Origin: Conyzicola lurida
Lineage (GTDB): Bacteria > Actinomycetota > Actinomycetes > Actinomycetales > Microbacteriaceae
Reading direction: 5' to 3'
NCBI RefSeq assembly: GCF_014204935.1
Contig: NZ_JACHMJ010000001.1
Location: forward strand, 1,612,001-1,676,000
DNA length: 64,000 nucleotides
Shown here piece after piece: positions 37,734 through 47,743 of the stretch. The position numbers and the translations under genes were made by a program. The notes beneath the pieces were generated by a model. That model saw only the letters and a list, made by a program, of their open reading frames with translations. It had not been told where the DNA came from and did no database searches. The first letter of the stretch is position 1. The number at the start of each line of letters is the position of its first letter.

Positions 37734-38188
37734 GCGTTTTCTCCTGACTGGACTGCGGTGTACCCGGTCGATCCGAAGCCGGATTCGCCTCGGATGCTCT
37801 CGGGAAGTGTGGGTACCGGGATAAATGTCGCGCGCGACACCGGCATAACGATGAGCTGCGCGATGCGGTCACCGACGGCGACAGAATACGCCACGGAACT
37901 GTCCGTGTTCAGCAGGGTCACCCGGATCTCGCCGCGATAGCCGGCGTCGACGGTGCCGGGGCTGTTGACGACGGTGATGCCGTGCTTCGAGGCGAGGCCG
38001 CTGCGGGGCACCACAAACGCGGCGTACCCCTCGGGCAGGGCGATCGACACGCCCGTGCCGACCGTGGCGCGCTCGCCCGGAAGGAGTTCGACGGCTTCGG
38101 AGGCGACGAGGTCGGCTCCGGCGTCTCCCGGGTGCGAATACGCGGGAACGGAATCGGACGAAATGAGCACCTCTACGGAATCTGACAC
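37730..38188 (-). CDS. dut: dUTP diphosphatase
   Basis: Hydrolyses dUTP to dUMP, keeping uracil out of DNA and supplying thymidylate synthesis. The 152-residue trimeric-type enzyme shows all five motifs: HPGDAGADLVAS, PRSGLASKHG, NSPGTVDAGYRGEIRV (catalytic Asp), GDRIAQLIV and the Gly-rich tail ESGFGSTGY that closes over the substrate. GTG 38188 gives the family-like start SDSVEVLISSDSVPAYSHPGD. First gene of the dut-DUF3710-DUF3159 operon. Confidence 0.95.
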   Translation of the reverse strand: MSDSVEVLISSDSVPAYSHPGDAGADLVASEAVELLPGERATVGTGVSIALPEGYAAFVVPRSGLASKHGITVVNSPGTVDAGYRGEIRVTLLNTDSSVAYSVAVGDRIAQLIVMPVSRATFIPVPTLPESIRGESGFGSTGYTAVQSGENA

Positions 38189-38243
38189 GTCACGAGGGTA
38201 GTGCAGAACATCCGGGCACCAGAAAGTCTGATCGAATAGGTGC

Positions 38244-38711
38244 ATGACCAACTATCGCGAGAAACTGTGGCCTGCGCCCTGGCTCTTCATCAGCACGGCC
38301 CTAGTGATTCCCGCGAGCCTGCTCGTCTTTCTCCCCATCAACACGACGGCGGGCATCGTGGTGGCGATCGTCCTCTATCTCGTCTGCGTCGCGCTGCTCA
38401 TCCTAGGAGCGCCGACCATCGAGGTCACCGACACGGAGTTTCGGGCCGGACGGGCGAGCCTTCCGCTCTCCATCGCGGGAACCGTCGAAGGGTTCAGCGG
38501 CGAGGAGGCACGGGCGGAACGTGGGACCCGGCTCGACGCCCGTACGTGGCTGCTCATCCGTGCCTGGATCTCACCTCTGGTGAAGATTCAGAACCTGGAC
38601 GAACGAGACAGCGCTCCGTACTGGGTTGTGTCGACGCGGCATCCCGATGCCGTTGTCGCCGCCGTCGAGACGGCGAAACAACGCATCGCTGGTGGTAGTG
38701 CGGCTGATTAG
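38244..38711 (+). CDS. DUF3093 family membrane protein
   Basis: A 155-residue protein with two adjacent membrane helices (about 13-33 and 38-58) followed by a small soluble domain ending in the family-like DSAPYWVVSTRHPDAVVAAV. DUF3093 proteins lie next to dut across actinobacteria, divergently as here. Function unknown. Its last four bases overlap the end of the opposing DUF4193 gene. Confidence 0.85.
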   Translation: MTNYREKLWPAPWLFISTALVIPASLLVFLPINTTAGIVVAIVLYLVCVALLILGAPTIEVTDTEFRAGRASLPLSIAGTVEGFSGEEARAERGTRLDARTWLLIRAWISPLVKIQNLDERDSAPYWVVSTRHPDAVVAAVETAKQRIAGGSAAD

Positions 38712-39001
38712 GCGGCGCACTCCAGGCAGATCGGCCCGAGCTTGGTCTCGTGGTCGATCTGCGAACGGTGCTTCACGAGGAAGCATTCCACGCAGGTGAA
38801 TTCGTCTGCCTGCGCGGGAAGCACGACCACGTCAAGGTCGTGCTCACTGAGGTCCCCACCCTCGAGTTCGAAACTGCCAGGGTTATCGGCGTCATCAACG
38901 TCGACTGAGCCAGACATCTTGTCTGGAACGCGCTCCTTCAGGGCCTCGATCGACTCTGTGTCGTCGTCGGTCTTACGGGGTGCGTCGTAGTCGGTTGCCA
39001 T
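38708..39001 (-). CDS. DUF4193 family zinc-ribbon protein
   Basis: A 97-residue acidic protein. The family start MATDYDAPRK and two CxxC pairs (TCVECFLVKHRSQ and ICLECAA at the C-terminus) suggest a zinc ribbon. A second in-frame ATG lies 6 bases further upstream (39007); MATDYD is the family start and is preferred. Homologues sit beside sepH and dut in most actinobacteria, but their role is not known. Confidence 0.88.
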   Translation of the reverse strand: MATDYDAPRKTDDDTESIEALKERVPDKMSGSVDVDDADNPGSFELEGGDLSEHDLDVVVLPAQADEFTCVECFLVKHRSQIDHETKLGPICLECAA

Positions 39002-39203
39002 GCCCATCCACTTCTTGTATGCGTCTAGTTATCTAAATCGGCGGCCACAGTTTGCATCATTGGTATGCGAATAGCAAACCCAAATAGACACGTGTCGCGG
39101 CGCCAGGATTGGTAACTTACGGCGCGCCCACGGTATTCCCGGATTACCCGTCATAACCGTGGCATCCTTAGCGGGAATATCGAGCGCTGGAGGGTATCTC
39201 AGC

Positions 39204-40250
39204 ATGCAAGACCTGCGAGTAATCGGAGTAGAAAACGGGGCACTCCTCGTCTCTTCCGTCGACGGCACCCGTTACCGGATCCCCATCGACGAGGTGCTGC
39301 AGTCACGGCTGCGACAGGCCGTCCCCGACCCCGGATCCGGGCGCAAGCTCGCCCCGAGGGAGATCCAGGCCCAGATCCGGTCCGGTATGTCGGCCCAGGA
39401 TGTCGCGGCTGTCACCGGCGTGCCTCTGGAATACATCCAGAAGTTCGAGGGCCCGGTTCTCGCCGAACGCGAGTTCGTCGTGGAGACCGCACTGGGTGTG
39501 GCCGTGCACACGGCGAACGAGCCCGACCCGATGAGCATCGGGCGCACCTTCGGCATCGTCATCCGCGAGCGTCTGGTCGGCCTCGGCGCGGTCAACGAGC
39601 GCTGGGCGAGCTGGAAGGATGCGGAGACCGGCTGGATCGTCAAGCTGGCCTTCACCGCCGACCAGATCGACCACGACGCTCGCTGGAGCTTCGACCCCAA
39701 GCGCCTCACCCTCGCGCCGCTCAACAACGAGGCGATCACGCTCTCCCAACAGGGCGAAGCGGCGAGCACGCTCGTGCCGCGCCTTCGCGCCGTGAATGGC
39801 GACGACCGCGAGGCGGACAACTCCCGCTTCGACAGCGGCGCGTTCGATATCGACGACGAGTCGCTCGCCCACGACCACGCGCCTCTCTCCCAGGGACAGC
39901 AGGCGTCGCGGTTCGCCTCGACCGCACCCGTGGAGCAGACACAGGACCACAACCAGACCGCAGACCTCCTGGAGGCGCTCCGTCGCCGCCGGGGCGAGCG
40001 CGAAGCCGCGTCGTTCGGCGAGGACGAGCCGTCGGCCCACCCGAGCCGCTCCCCCAACGCCACCGGCGGCATCCGTCTCGTCGACGTTCCTCTCGGAGAT
40101 TTTCTGACGGATGACGCGGACGACGACGGTCGCGCCACGGCCCCGCAGCCGGTCATCCCGACCAAGAGCACCGCACGCAAGGGCCGCACGGCCATGCCGA
40201 GCTGGGACGACATCGTCTTCGGCGCGCGGCCGGACGACGATCTGACGTAA
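39204..40250 (+). CDS. sepH: Septation protein SepH
   Basis: Actinobacterial cell-division protein that binds FtsZ and stimulates its assembly (established in Streptomyces). The 348-residue protein has the conserved DUF3071 region at 1-170: MQDLRVIGVENGALLVSS, LAPREIQAQIRSGMSAQDVA (a helix-turn-helix-like stretch) and EGPVLAEREFVVETALGV. The second half is an acidic, low-complexity linker, then a short basic C-terminal end (TARKGRTAMPSWDDIVFG). GGAGGG lies 9 bases before ATG 39204. Confidence 0.93.
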   Translation: MQDLRVIGVENGALLVSSVDGTRYRIPIDEVLQSRLRQAVPDPGSGRKLAPREIQAQIRSGMSAQDVAAVTGVPLEYIQKFEGPVLAEREFVVETALGVAVHTANEPDPMSIGRTFGIVIRERLVGLGAVNERWASWKDAETGWIVKLAFTADQIDHDARWSFDPKRLTLAPLNNEAITLSQQGEAASTLVPRLRAVNGDDREADNSRFDSGAFDIDDESLAHDHAPLSQGQQASRFASTAPVEQTQDHNQTADLLEALRRRRGEREAASFGEDEPSAHPSRSPNATGGIRLVDVPLGDFLTDDADDDGRATAPQPVIPTKSTARKGRTAMPSWDDIVFGARPDDDLT

Positions 40251-40258
40251 GCGTCGCA

Positions 40259-40316
40259 GCGGGTTGAGCCTGTCGAAATCCCGGCTGAGGTCGGGGTTTC
40301 GACAGGCTCGACCCGC
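40259..40316. repeat. Intergenic palindrome, copy 2 of the GAGCCTGTCG family
   Basis: The best copy: a 24-base arm (40259-40282) pairs with 40293-40316 at 22 of 24 positions, core GGTTGAGCCTGTCGAAA, ten-base loop. It lies between the convergent sepH and phosphatase-like genes and starts 8 bases after the sepH stop. Confidence 0.8.
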
Positions 40317-40325
40317 TTGAGGGCG

Positions 40326-41462
40326 CTACCTCCTGAACGCGCCCAGCCGCAGCAGCGGCACGCGCAGCTCCTCGGGCGACCACGAGCCGTGGTACCCGAC
40401 CATGCGGGTGCCGTGGCCGAGCGTGCGTCCGTCGTAGTAGGCGATGCCCTTGCGTGCCGCGACGAGCAGGTCGCCGATGCGCGGCAGCACCTCGTCGCGC
40501 ACCTCGCCGAACCAGCCGGCGGCGATGGCCTCGTCGCGCGTCGCGATCCAGGCGCGGTGCCCCTCGGCGGCACGCCAGGCGTCCACCACCGCGGCGCGCT
40601 GCCCGGCGCTCGCATCGGGCTCGAAGTGCAGCTGCAGGCAGCGCGGCTCCCCCGCCACGTGGCGCACACCGTCGACGAGCGCGGCCTCGCCGTCGAACAG
40701 CACGTGATTGTGCTCGGCGATGTCGACGACACCGTGGTCGGCGGTGATGATCAGCCCGTCGTCCGGGCCGAGCGCGTCGGAGAGCTCCCGCACCGCGGCG
40801 TCGAGGATCTCGAGCCAGTTGGTCCACTCGGACGATTCCGATCCGGTGGCGTGGCCCGCGACATCCAATTCGGGCACATAGACGTAGGCGATGCCGGACG
40901 TGCCGGGCTCACGCAACCAGTCGACGACGGTGGCGAACCGGTCGCCGATCGTCGATGCGCCCAGATAGCGGGCACCGCGCAGCACGGCCTTGCTGAAGCC
41001 GCTGTCGCGGTAGCGCTCCGGGCCGATCGCGACGGCGTCGAGGCCGCGGTCGACCGCACGCTCGAACACGGTCGGCATCGGCTGCCACGCGAACGGGTCG
41101 ACCTTCGAGTCCCAGCCGGAGAGCTGCTTGAGCACGCGGTCGTTCGCGGGGTCGAGCACGGTGTAGCCGACCATGCCGTGCTGGCCGGGGTCGGTACCGG
41201 TGGTGAGCGTCGCGAGGGCCGCGGCGGTCGTGGTGGGGAAACCGGAGTCGATCACGGCCTTCGGCGTCATCAGCGAGACGAGCGTGCGGGCGTGGCCGGC
41301 GCGGGCCTTGAGCGCGGCCGCTCCGAGCCCGTCGACGAGCAGGACGACGACGCGTGCTGCCCGCGGCAGGGCGAGCGGATTGTCACCGCCGACGATTGCG
41401 GACAGACACGCCGGCATTACATCGGCGAGGCTGAGGCGGTCTGATTTCGGCGCCGGTAACAT
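40326..41462 (-). CDS. Alkaline-phosphatase-superfamily enzyme (nucleotide pyrophosphatase/phosphodiesterase type)
   Basis: A 378-residue enzyme of the metal-dependent alkaline phosphatase superfamily. Metal and nucleophile motifs are VVLLVDGLGAAAL (Asp), SGFPTTTAAALATLTTG (nucleophile Thr), ELDVAGHATG, LIITADHGVVDI and the late GYHGSWSPEELRVPLL. There is no signal peptide, so it is probably cytosolic. Substrate unknown. ATG 41462 is 12 bases from the divergent topoisomerase start, so the promoters of both genes must lie partly inside coding sequence. Confidence 0.85.
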   Translation of the reverse strand: MLPAPKSDRLSLADVMPACLSAIVGGDNPLALPRAARVVVLLVDGLGAAALKARAGHARTLVSLMTPKAVIDSGFPTTTAAALATLTTGTDPGQHGMVGYTVLDPANDRVLKQLSGWDSKVDPFAWQPMPTVFERAVDRGLDAVAIGPERYRDSGFSKAVLRGARYLGASTIGDRFATVVDWLREPGTSGIAYVYVPELDVAGHATGSESSEWTNWLEILDAAVRELSDALGPDDGLIITADHGVVDIAEHNHVLFDGEAALVDGVRHVAGEPRCLQLHFEPDASAGQRAAVVDAWRAAEGHRAWIATRDEAIAAGWFGEVRDEVLPRIGDLLVAARKGIAYYDGRTLGHGTRMVGYHGSWSPEELRVPLLRLGAFRR

Positions 41463-41474
41463 GGGGGCAATCTT

Positions 41475-43973
<2,499 letters not shown>

Positions 43974-43986
43974 GACGCCCGTAGGG

Positions 43987-44400
43987 CTATTCGGCGGTGT
44001 ACGCATCGACCCGCAACCGCAGCCCCGCGCGCGCGATCAACGCGGCGTCGAGCGGTTCGAGGTCGAAGACGAAGCCGTGCTCACGAGCGGTGAGCGAGAT
44101 CGACAGGCTGCTGTACAGCACGCCCTCGAAGGGCACGTAGGCCATGCGCTCGAGCACCGGGCGGATCATGGCGAGGTGTGGTTCGAGCAGCGTCGTGTCG
44201 CCCTCCACCCCGGAATCGAGATGCCACTGCGAGATCTCGCGCGCGGGCCCCGCCGGGTCGAACTCGTGCACGGGCTCGCCGATGCCCGACCAGCGCGTCG
44301 CGTGCGCCCCCGTGAACTCGTCGAGCTCCTCGAGGGTGCGGGTGGCCGTGGCGATGTTGATGCTGACGCGGAAGATACTCACTCCCCCATGATGCAGCAC
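43987..44400 (-). CDS. DUF4279-like small protein
   Basis: A 137-residue soluble protein. The layout, an N-terminal strand FRVSINIATATRTLEELDEF, then THATRWS-like GAHATRWSGIGEP, SQWHLDSGVEGDTTLLEPHL and an end rich in beta strands, resembles DUF4279 proteins, some of which are linked to toxin immunity. I am not certain of the match. The start is GTG 44400; a second GTG at 44382 is possible. It begins 19 bases after the parE stop and is probably co-transcribed with it. Confidence 0.6.
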   Translation of the reverse strand: MLHHGGVSIFRVSINIATATRTLEELDEFTGAHATRWSGIGEPVHEFDPAGPAREISQWHLDSGVEGDTTLLEPHLAMIRPVLERMAYVPFEGVLYSSLSISLTAREHGFVFDLEPLDAALIARAGLRLRVDAYTAE

Positions 44401-44419
44401 CGCCGGCTACACGGGCGGA

Positions 44420-46507
44420 TCAGACGTCGATACGGTCGCGGTCGAGACCCTCGCCCGCGATGATGAACTCTTTGCGTGGCGCGACATCGTTGCCCATCAG
44501 CAGTTCGAAGACCTTCGACGCGTTCTCGGCGGCCTCGGCGTCGACGACCGTGACGCGGCGGAGCGTGCGGTAGCGGCGGTCCATCGTGGTCTCCGACAGC
44601 TGGTCGGCGTCCATCTCTCCGAGGCCCTTGTAGCGCTGGATCGGGTCCTGGTACTTCTTGCCCGAACGCTTGAGGCCGGCGAGCACGCCCTCGAGTTCCT
44701 TCTCGGAGTAGGTGTAGATGGTCTCGTTCGGCTTCGACCCCGGATTGATCACCACCACGCGGTGCAGCGGCGGCACGGCGGCGTAGATGCGGCCCTCGTC
44801 GATCATCGGGCGCATGTAGCGGAAGAAGAGCGTGAGCAGCAGTGTGCGGATGTGCGCACCGTCGACGTCGGCGTCGCTCATGATGATGATCTTGCCGTAG
44901 CGGGCCTGCGTGATATCGAAGCTACGGCCGGAACCGGCACCGATCACCTGGATGATCGACGCGCACTCGGCGTTGGACAGCATGTCGGAAACCGAGGCCT
45001 TCTGCACGTTCAGGATCTTGCCCCGAATCGGCAGGAGCGCCTGGTACTCGCTGTCACGGGCGAGCTTCGCGGTACCGAGGGCGGAGTCACCCTCGACGAT
45101 CATCAGTTCGCTGTTCGCCACGTCGCTGGATCGGCAGTCCACGAGCTTCGCGGGCAGCGAACTCGACTCGAGCGCGTTCTTGCGGCGCTGCGTCTCTTTG
45201 TGGGCGCGGGCGGAGATGCGCGACTTCATCTCGGCCACGATCTTGTCGAGCACGAGCGCGGTCTGCGCCTTTCCGTCGCGCTTCGACGACGAGAACCGTT
45301 CGGCCATGGCCTTGGCCACGACGTTCGCGACGATGTTGCGCACGCCGGGGGTGCCGAGGATCTCTTTGGTCTGGCCCTCGAACTGCGGCTCGGGCAGGCG
45401 CACCGTCAGCACGGCGGTGAGGCCGGCGAGGATGTCGTCCTTGTCGAGCTTGTCGTTGCCGACCTTGAGGCGTCGGGCGTTGAGTTCGACCTGGGAGCGC
45501 AGGAATTTCATCAGCCCGGCTTCGAATCCGGCCTGGTGTGTGCCGCCCTTGGGCGTGGCGATGATGTTGACGAAGCTGCGGAAGACGGTCTCGTAGCCGG
45601 TGCCCCAGCGCAGCGCGATGTCGACCTCGACGTCGCGGGTCAGCTCGGTGGGCATCATGGCACCGGTGGGCTGCAGCACGGGCACCGTCTCGACGAAGGT
45701 CCCCGCCCCCTGCAGCCGCCAGGTGTCGGTGAGGGGCGCGTCGGCCGCGAGGAAGTCGACGAACTCGGAGATACCGCCGTCGAAGCGGAAGGTCTCGGTG
45801 GTGGGCGTCTCGCCGCGTTCGTCGGTGATATCGATCGCGAGTCCGGGGACGAGGAACGCGGTCTGGCGCGCACGGCCCGTGAGCTCGTCCGTCTGGAAGG
45901 CGGCGCCGCGGGTGAAGATCTGCGGGTCGGCCCAGTAACGTACCCGGGTCCCGGTGACGCCCTTCTTGACCTTGCCGACGACGCGTAGTTCGCTGCCGGA
46001 CACGAACGGGGTGAACGGCGAGTCGGGGCTCGGTCCGTCGGTATCGGCGAAGTTACCGGGCTCGCCGCGGTGGAACGACATGGCGTAGGTCTTGCCGTCG
46101 CGGTCGACCTCGACGTCGAGGCGGGCGGAGAGCGCGTTGACGACGGAGGCCCCGACGCCGTGGAGTCCGCCGGATGCCGCGTAGGAACCGGAACCGAACT
46201 TGCCACCCGCGTGCAGCTTGGTGAAGACGACCTCCACGCCGCTGAGCCCGGTCTTGGGCTCGATGTCCACGGGCACGCCGCGGGCACGGTCGCGCACCTC
46301 GACGCTGTCGTCGGAGTGCAGGATGACGCTGATCTCGCTGCCGTGGCCGCCGAGCGCCTCGTCGACGGAGTTGTCGATGATCTCCCAGAGGCAGTGCATC
46401 AGACCGCGGGAGTCGGTGGAACCGATGTACATACCGGGGCGCTTGCGGACGGCCTCGAGACCCTCGAGCACGGAGAGATGTCTCGCCGAGTAATCCGAAC
46501 TCGCCAC
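44420..46507 (-). CDS. parE: DNA topoisomerase IV subunit B
   Basis: ATPase subunit partnering ParC. The 695-residue protein has the GHKL ATPase domain (EAVRKRPGMYIGSTDSRGL, IIDNSVDEALGGH, GLHGVGASVVNALS), the transducer domain, and the TOPRIM region with LMIVEGDSALGTAK and IMSDADVDGAHI. GTG 46507 is preferred over an upstream in-frame TTG at 46531, because AAGGAG lies five bases before it and ASSDYSARHLSVLEGLEAV is the usual N-terminus. Opposite strand to parC, tail to tail. Confidence 0.93.
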   Translation of the reverse strand: MASSDYSARHLSVLEGLEAVRKRPGMYIGSTDSRGLMHCLWEIIDNSVDEALGGHGSEISVILHSDDSVEVRDRARGVPVDIEPKTGLSGVEVVFTKLHAGGKFGSGSYAASGGLHGVGASVVNALSARLDVEVDRDGKTYAMSFHRGEPGNFADTDGPSPDSPFTPFVSGSELRVVGKVKKGVTGTRVRYWADPQIFTRGAAFQTDELTGRARQTAFLVPGLAIDITDERGETPTTETFRFDGGISEFVDFLAADAPLTDTWRLQGAGTFVETVPVLQPTGAMMPTELTRDVEVDIALRWGTGYETVFRSFVNIIATPKGGTHQAGFEAGLMKFLRSQVELNARRLKVGNDKLDKDDILAGLTAVLTVRLPEPQFEGQTKEILGTPGVRNIVANVVAKAMAERFSSSKRDGKAQTALVLDKIVAEMKSRISARAHKETQRRKNALESSSLPAKLVDCRSSDVANSELMIVEGDSALGTAKLARDSEYQALLPIRGKILNVQKASVSDMLSNAECASIIQVIGAGSGRSFDITQARYGKIIIMSDADVDGAHIRTLLLTLFFRYMRPMIDEGRIYAAVPPLHRVVVINPGSKPNETIYTYSEKELEGVLAGLKRSGKKYQDPIQRYKGLGEMDADQLSETTMDRRYRTLRRVTVVDAEAAENASKVFELLMGNDVAPRKEFIIAGEGLDRDRIDV

Positions 46508-46512
46508 GGGCA

Positions 46513-46518
46513 CTCCTT
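46513..46518 (-). promoter_or_regulatory. Ribosome-binding site deciding the parE start
   Basis: AAGGAG on the minus strand, five bases before GTG 46507. It rules against the upstream TTG at 46531. The 215-base gap to the next gene (46508-46722) must hold two divergent promoters; I cannot place them with confidence. Confidence 0.65.
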
Positions 46519-46722
46519 CAATCGGGAACAAACTGGCCAGTGGCCGTCGTTAACCCTACTGAATCAGAGGCCGGCGACACGTTCCGACACCCGAACCGGC
46601 CGGCAACCTGCCAAAGCGATACGCGTTCAGCGAAATACCCGGCAAATGTCGCACCGTCGTAACAACGGCGTGCTTGGATAGCTAGACGTAATCAGTTGTG
46701 ACCACGCCCGAAGGAGCACTCC

Positions 46723-46956
46723 ATGTCTCAGATCTCCACCGAGAACACCGCCCCCGAGCGTGAGTCTGTCTACACGCTCACCGCTCTCGACCGCTGCGAC
46801 AGCTGCGGCGCCCAGGCCTACGTGCGTGTGACCATGCAGAGCGGCGAGCTGCTCTTCTGCGCTCACCACGGTGCCGAGTTCAAGGAGAAGCTGTCCGCGA
46901 CGGCTCTCCACTGGCACGACGAGTCCGACCGCCTCGTTGACGCTTCGCGCAACTAG
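46723..46956 (+). CDS. DUF7455-type small zinc-binding-like protein
   Basis: A 77-residue protein common near sigma-factor and topoisomerase genes in actinobacteria. The core DRCDSCGAQAYVRVTMQSG followed by LLFCAHHG offers three Cys and two His as metal ligands. GAAGGAG lies 7 bases before the ATG. Function unknown. Its last codons overlap the most likely start of the following racemase-like gene. Confidence 0.88.
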   Translation: MSQISTENTAPERESVYTLTALDRCDSCGAQAYVRVTMQSGELLFCAHHGAEFKEKLSATALHWHDESDRLVDASRN

Positions 46957-47743
46957 CGGCATCAGTACTGTCAACGGCAGTACGGCCGGGGCCCGTCGCA
47001 CGGCGACGATCGATCTGGCCGCACTCACCCGCAACATCACACTTCTCACCGACGCCCTCGGAATCGACGATCCTCTCGTCGACCTGAGGGCGTCGGCGTA
47101 TGGTCACGGCCTCGTGCCCGTCGCGCGGGCGGCGGTCGCGGCCGGAGTCGTCGCCCTGCGCGTGTCGTTGCTCGACGACGCGCTCGAACTCCGCTCCGCC
47201 GGCATCGGCTGCGACATCCTCAGCCCTGAAGCCGCCGAGGGAATCACATTGCTCGCCGACACGCCAGAGGCTCAGGATGCCGCGGCGGCACGCGATCTCG
47301 GAGCGGGTGTCTACGGCCTGGCCTCGCTCGGCGGCGTCCCGACCCACGCGGTCATGACACTGAGCGCGGAGGTCATCGCGGTCAAGCACGTCACGGCCGG
47401 CACCGGTGTCTCGTACGGGTACACCTACCGTGCGGCATCCGACACCGCCGTCGCCCTCGTGTCGATGGGGTACGCCGACGGACTCCCCCGCCTGGGCTCG
47501 AACACCGCGGTCGCGTCGCTCGGCGGCGGGATCCACCCCGTGGTGGGCCGCATCGCCATGGACCAGCTCGTGCTCGATATCGGCGCGACCCCGGCCGAGC
47601 CGGGCGACAGCGCCGTCCTCTTCGGCGACGGGTCGCTCGGCCTGCCCACCGCGCTCGACTGGGCGCTGGCCACCCGGCGCTCCCCCCTCGCCCTCACCGC
47701 CGGCTTCGGCCGCAGAATCACCCGGGTGCACACCGATGACTGA
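46937..47743 (+). CDS. Alanine-racemase-like protein A: shortened barrel, PLP lysine replaced, C-terminal domain intact
   Basis: A 268-residue relative of alanine racemase (usual length 360-400). The N-terminus TATIDLAALTRNITLL and AYGHG align with the family, but the PLP-binding Lys is Arg51 (codon AGG at 47087; LRASAYGHG instead of VKANAYGHG). About 100-130 residues of the barrel between roughly 120 and 125 are missing, including the carbamylated Lys, the catalytic-barrel His and the PLP phosphate site. The C-terminal beta domain is well kept: GVSYGYTYRA with Tyr160 (the Tyr265 equivalent), SMGYADGLPRLG and GRIAMDQLVLDIG with Met208-Asp209. No ATG or GTG is available; TTG 46937, overlapping the DUF7455 gene by 20 bases, is the likeliest start. 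The 8-base overlap with protein B (ATGACTGA) implies co-translation. It is probably a subunit, not a stand-alone enzyme. Confidence 0.8.
   Translation: MTLRATSGISTVNGSTAGARRTATIDLAALTRNITLLTDALGIDDPLVDLRASAYGHGLVPVARAAVAAGVVALRVSLLDDALELRSAGIGCDILSPEAAEGITLLADTPEAQDAAAARDLGAGVYGLASLGGVPTHAVMTLSAEVIAVKHVTAGTGVSYGYTYRAASDTAVALVSMGYADGLPRLGSNTAVASLGGGIHPVVGRIAMDQLVLDIGATPAEPGDSAVLFGDGSLGLPTALDWALATRRSPLALTAGFGRRITRVHTDD

Noticed and set aside
46937-47743. Racemase-like protein A as a plain pseudogene
   Set aside because: The frame is open, the C-terminal domain is strongly conserved at exactly the residues that serve a partner subunit, and the gene overlaps B by 8 bases. Decay would not preserve this pattern.
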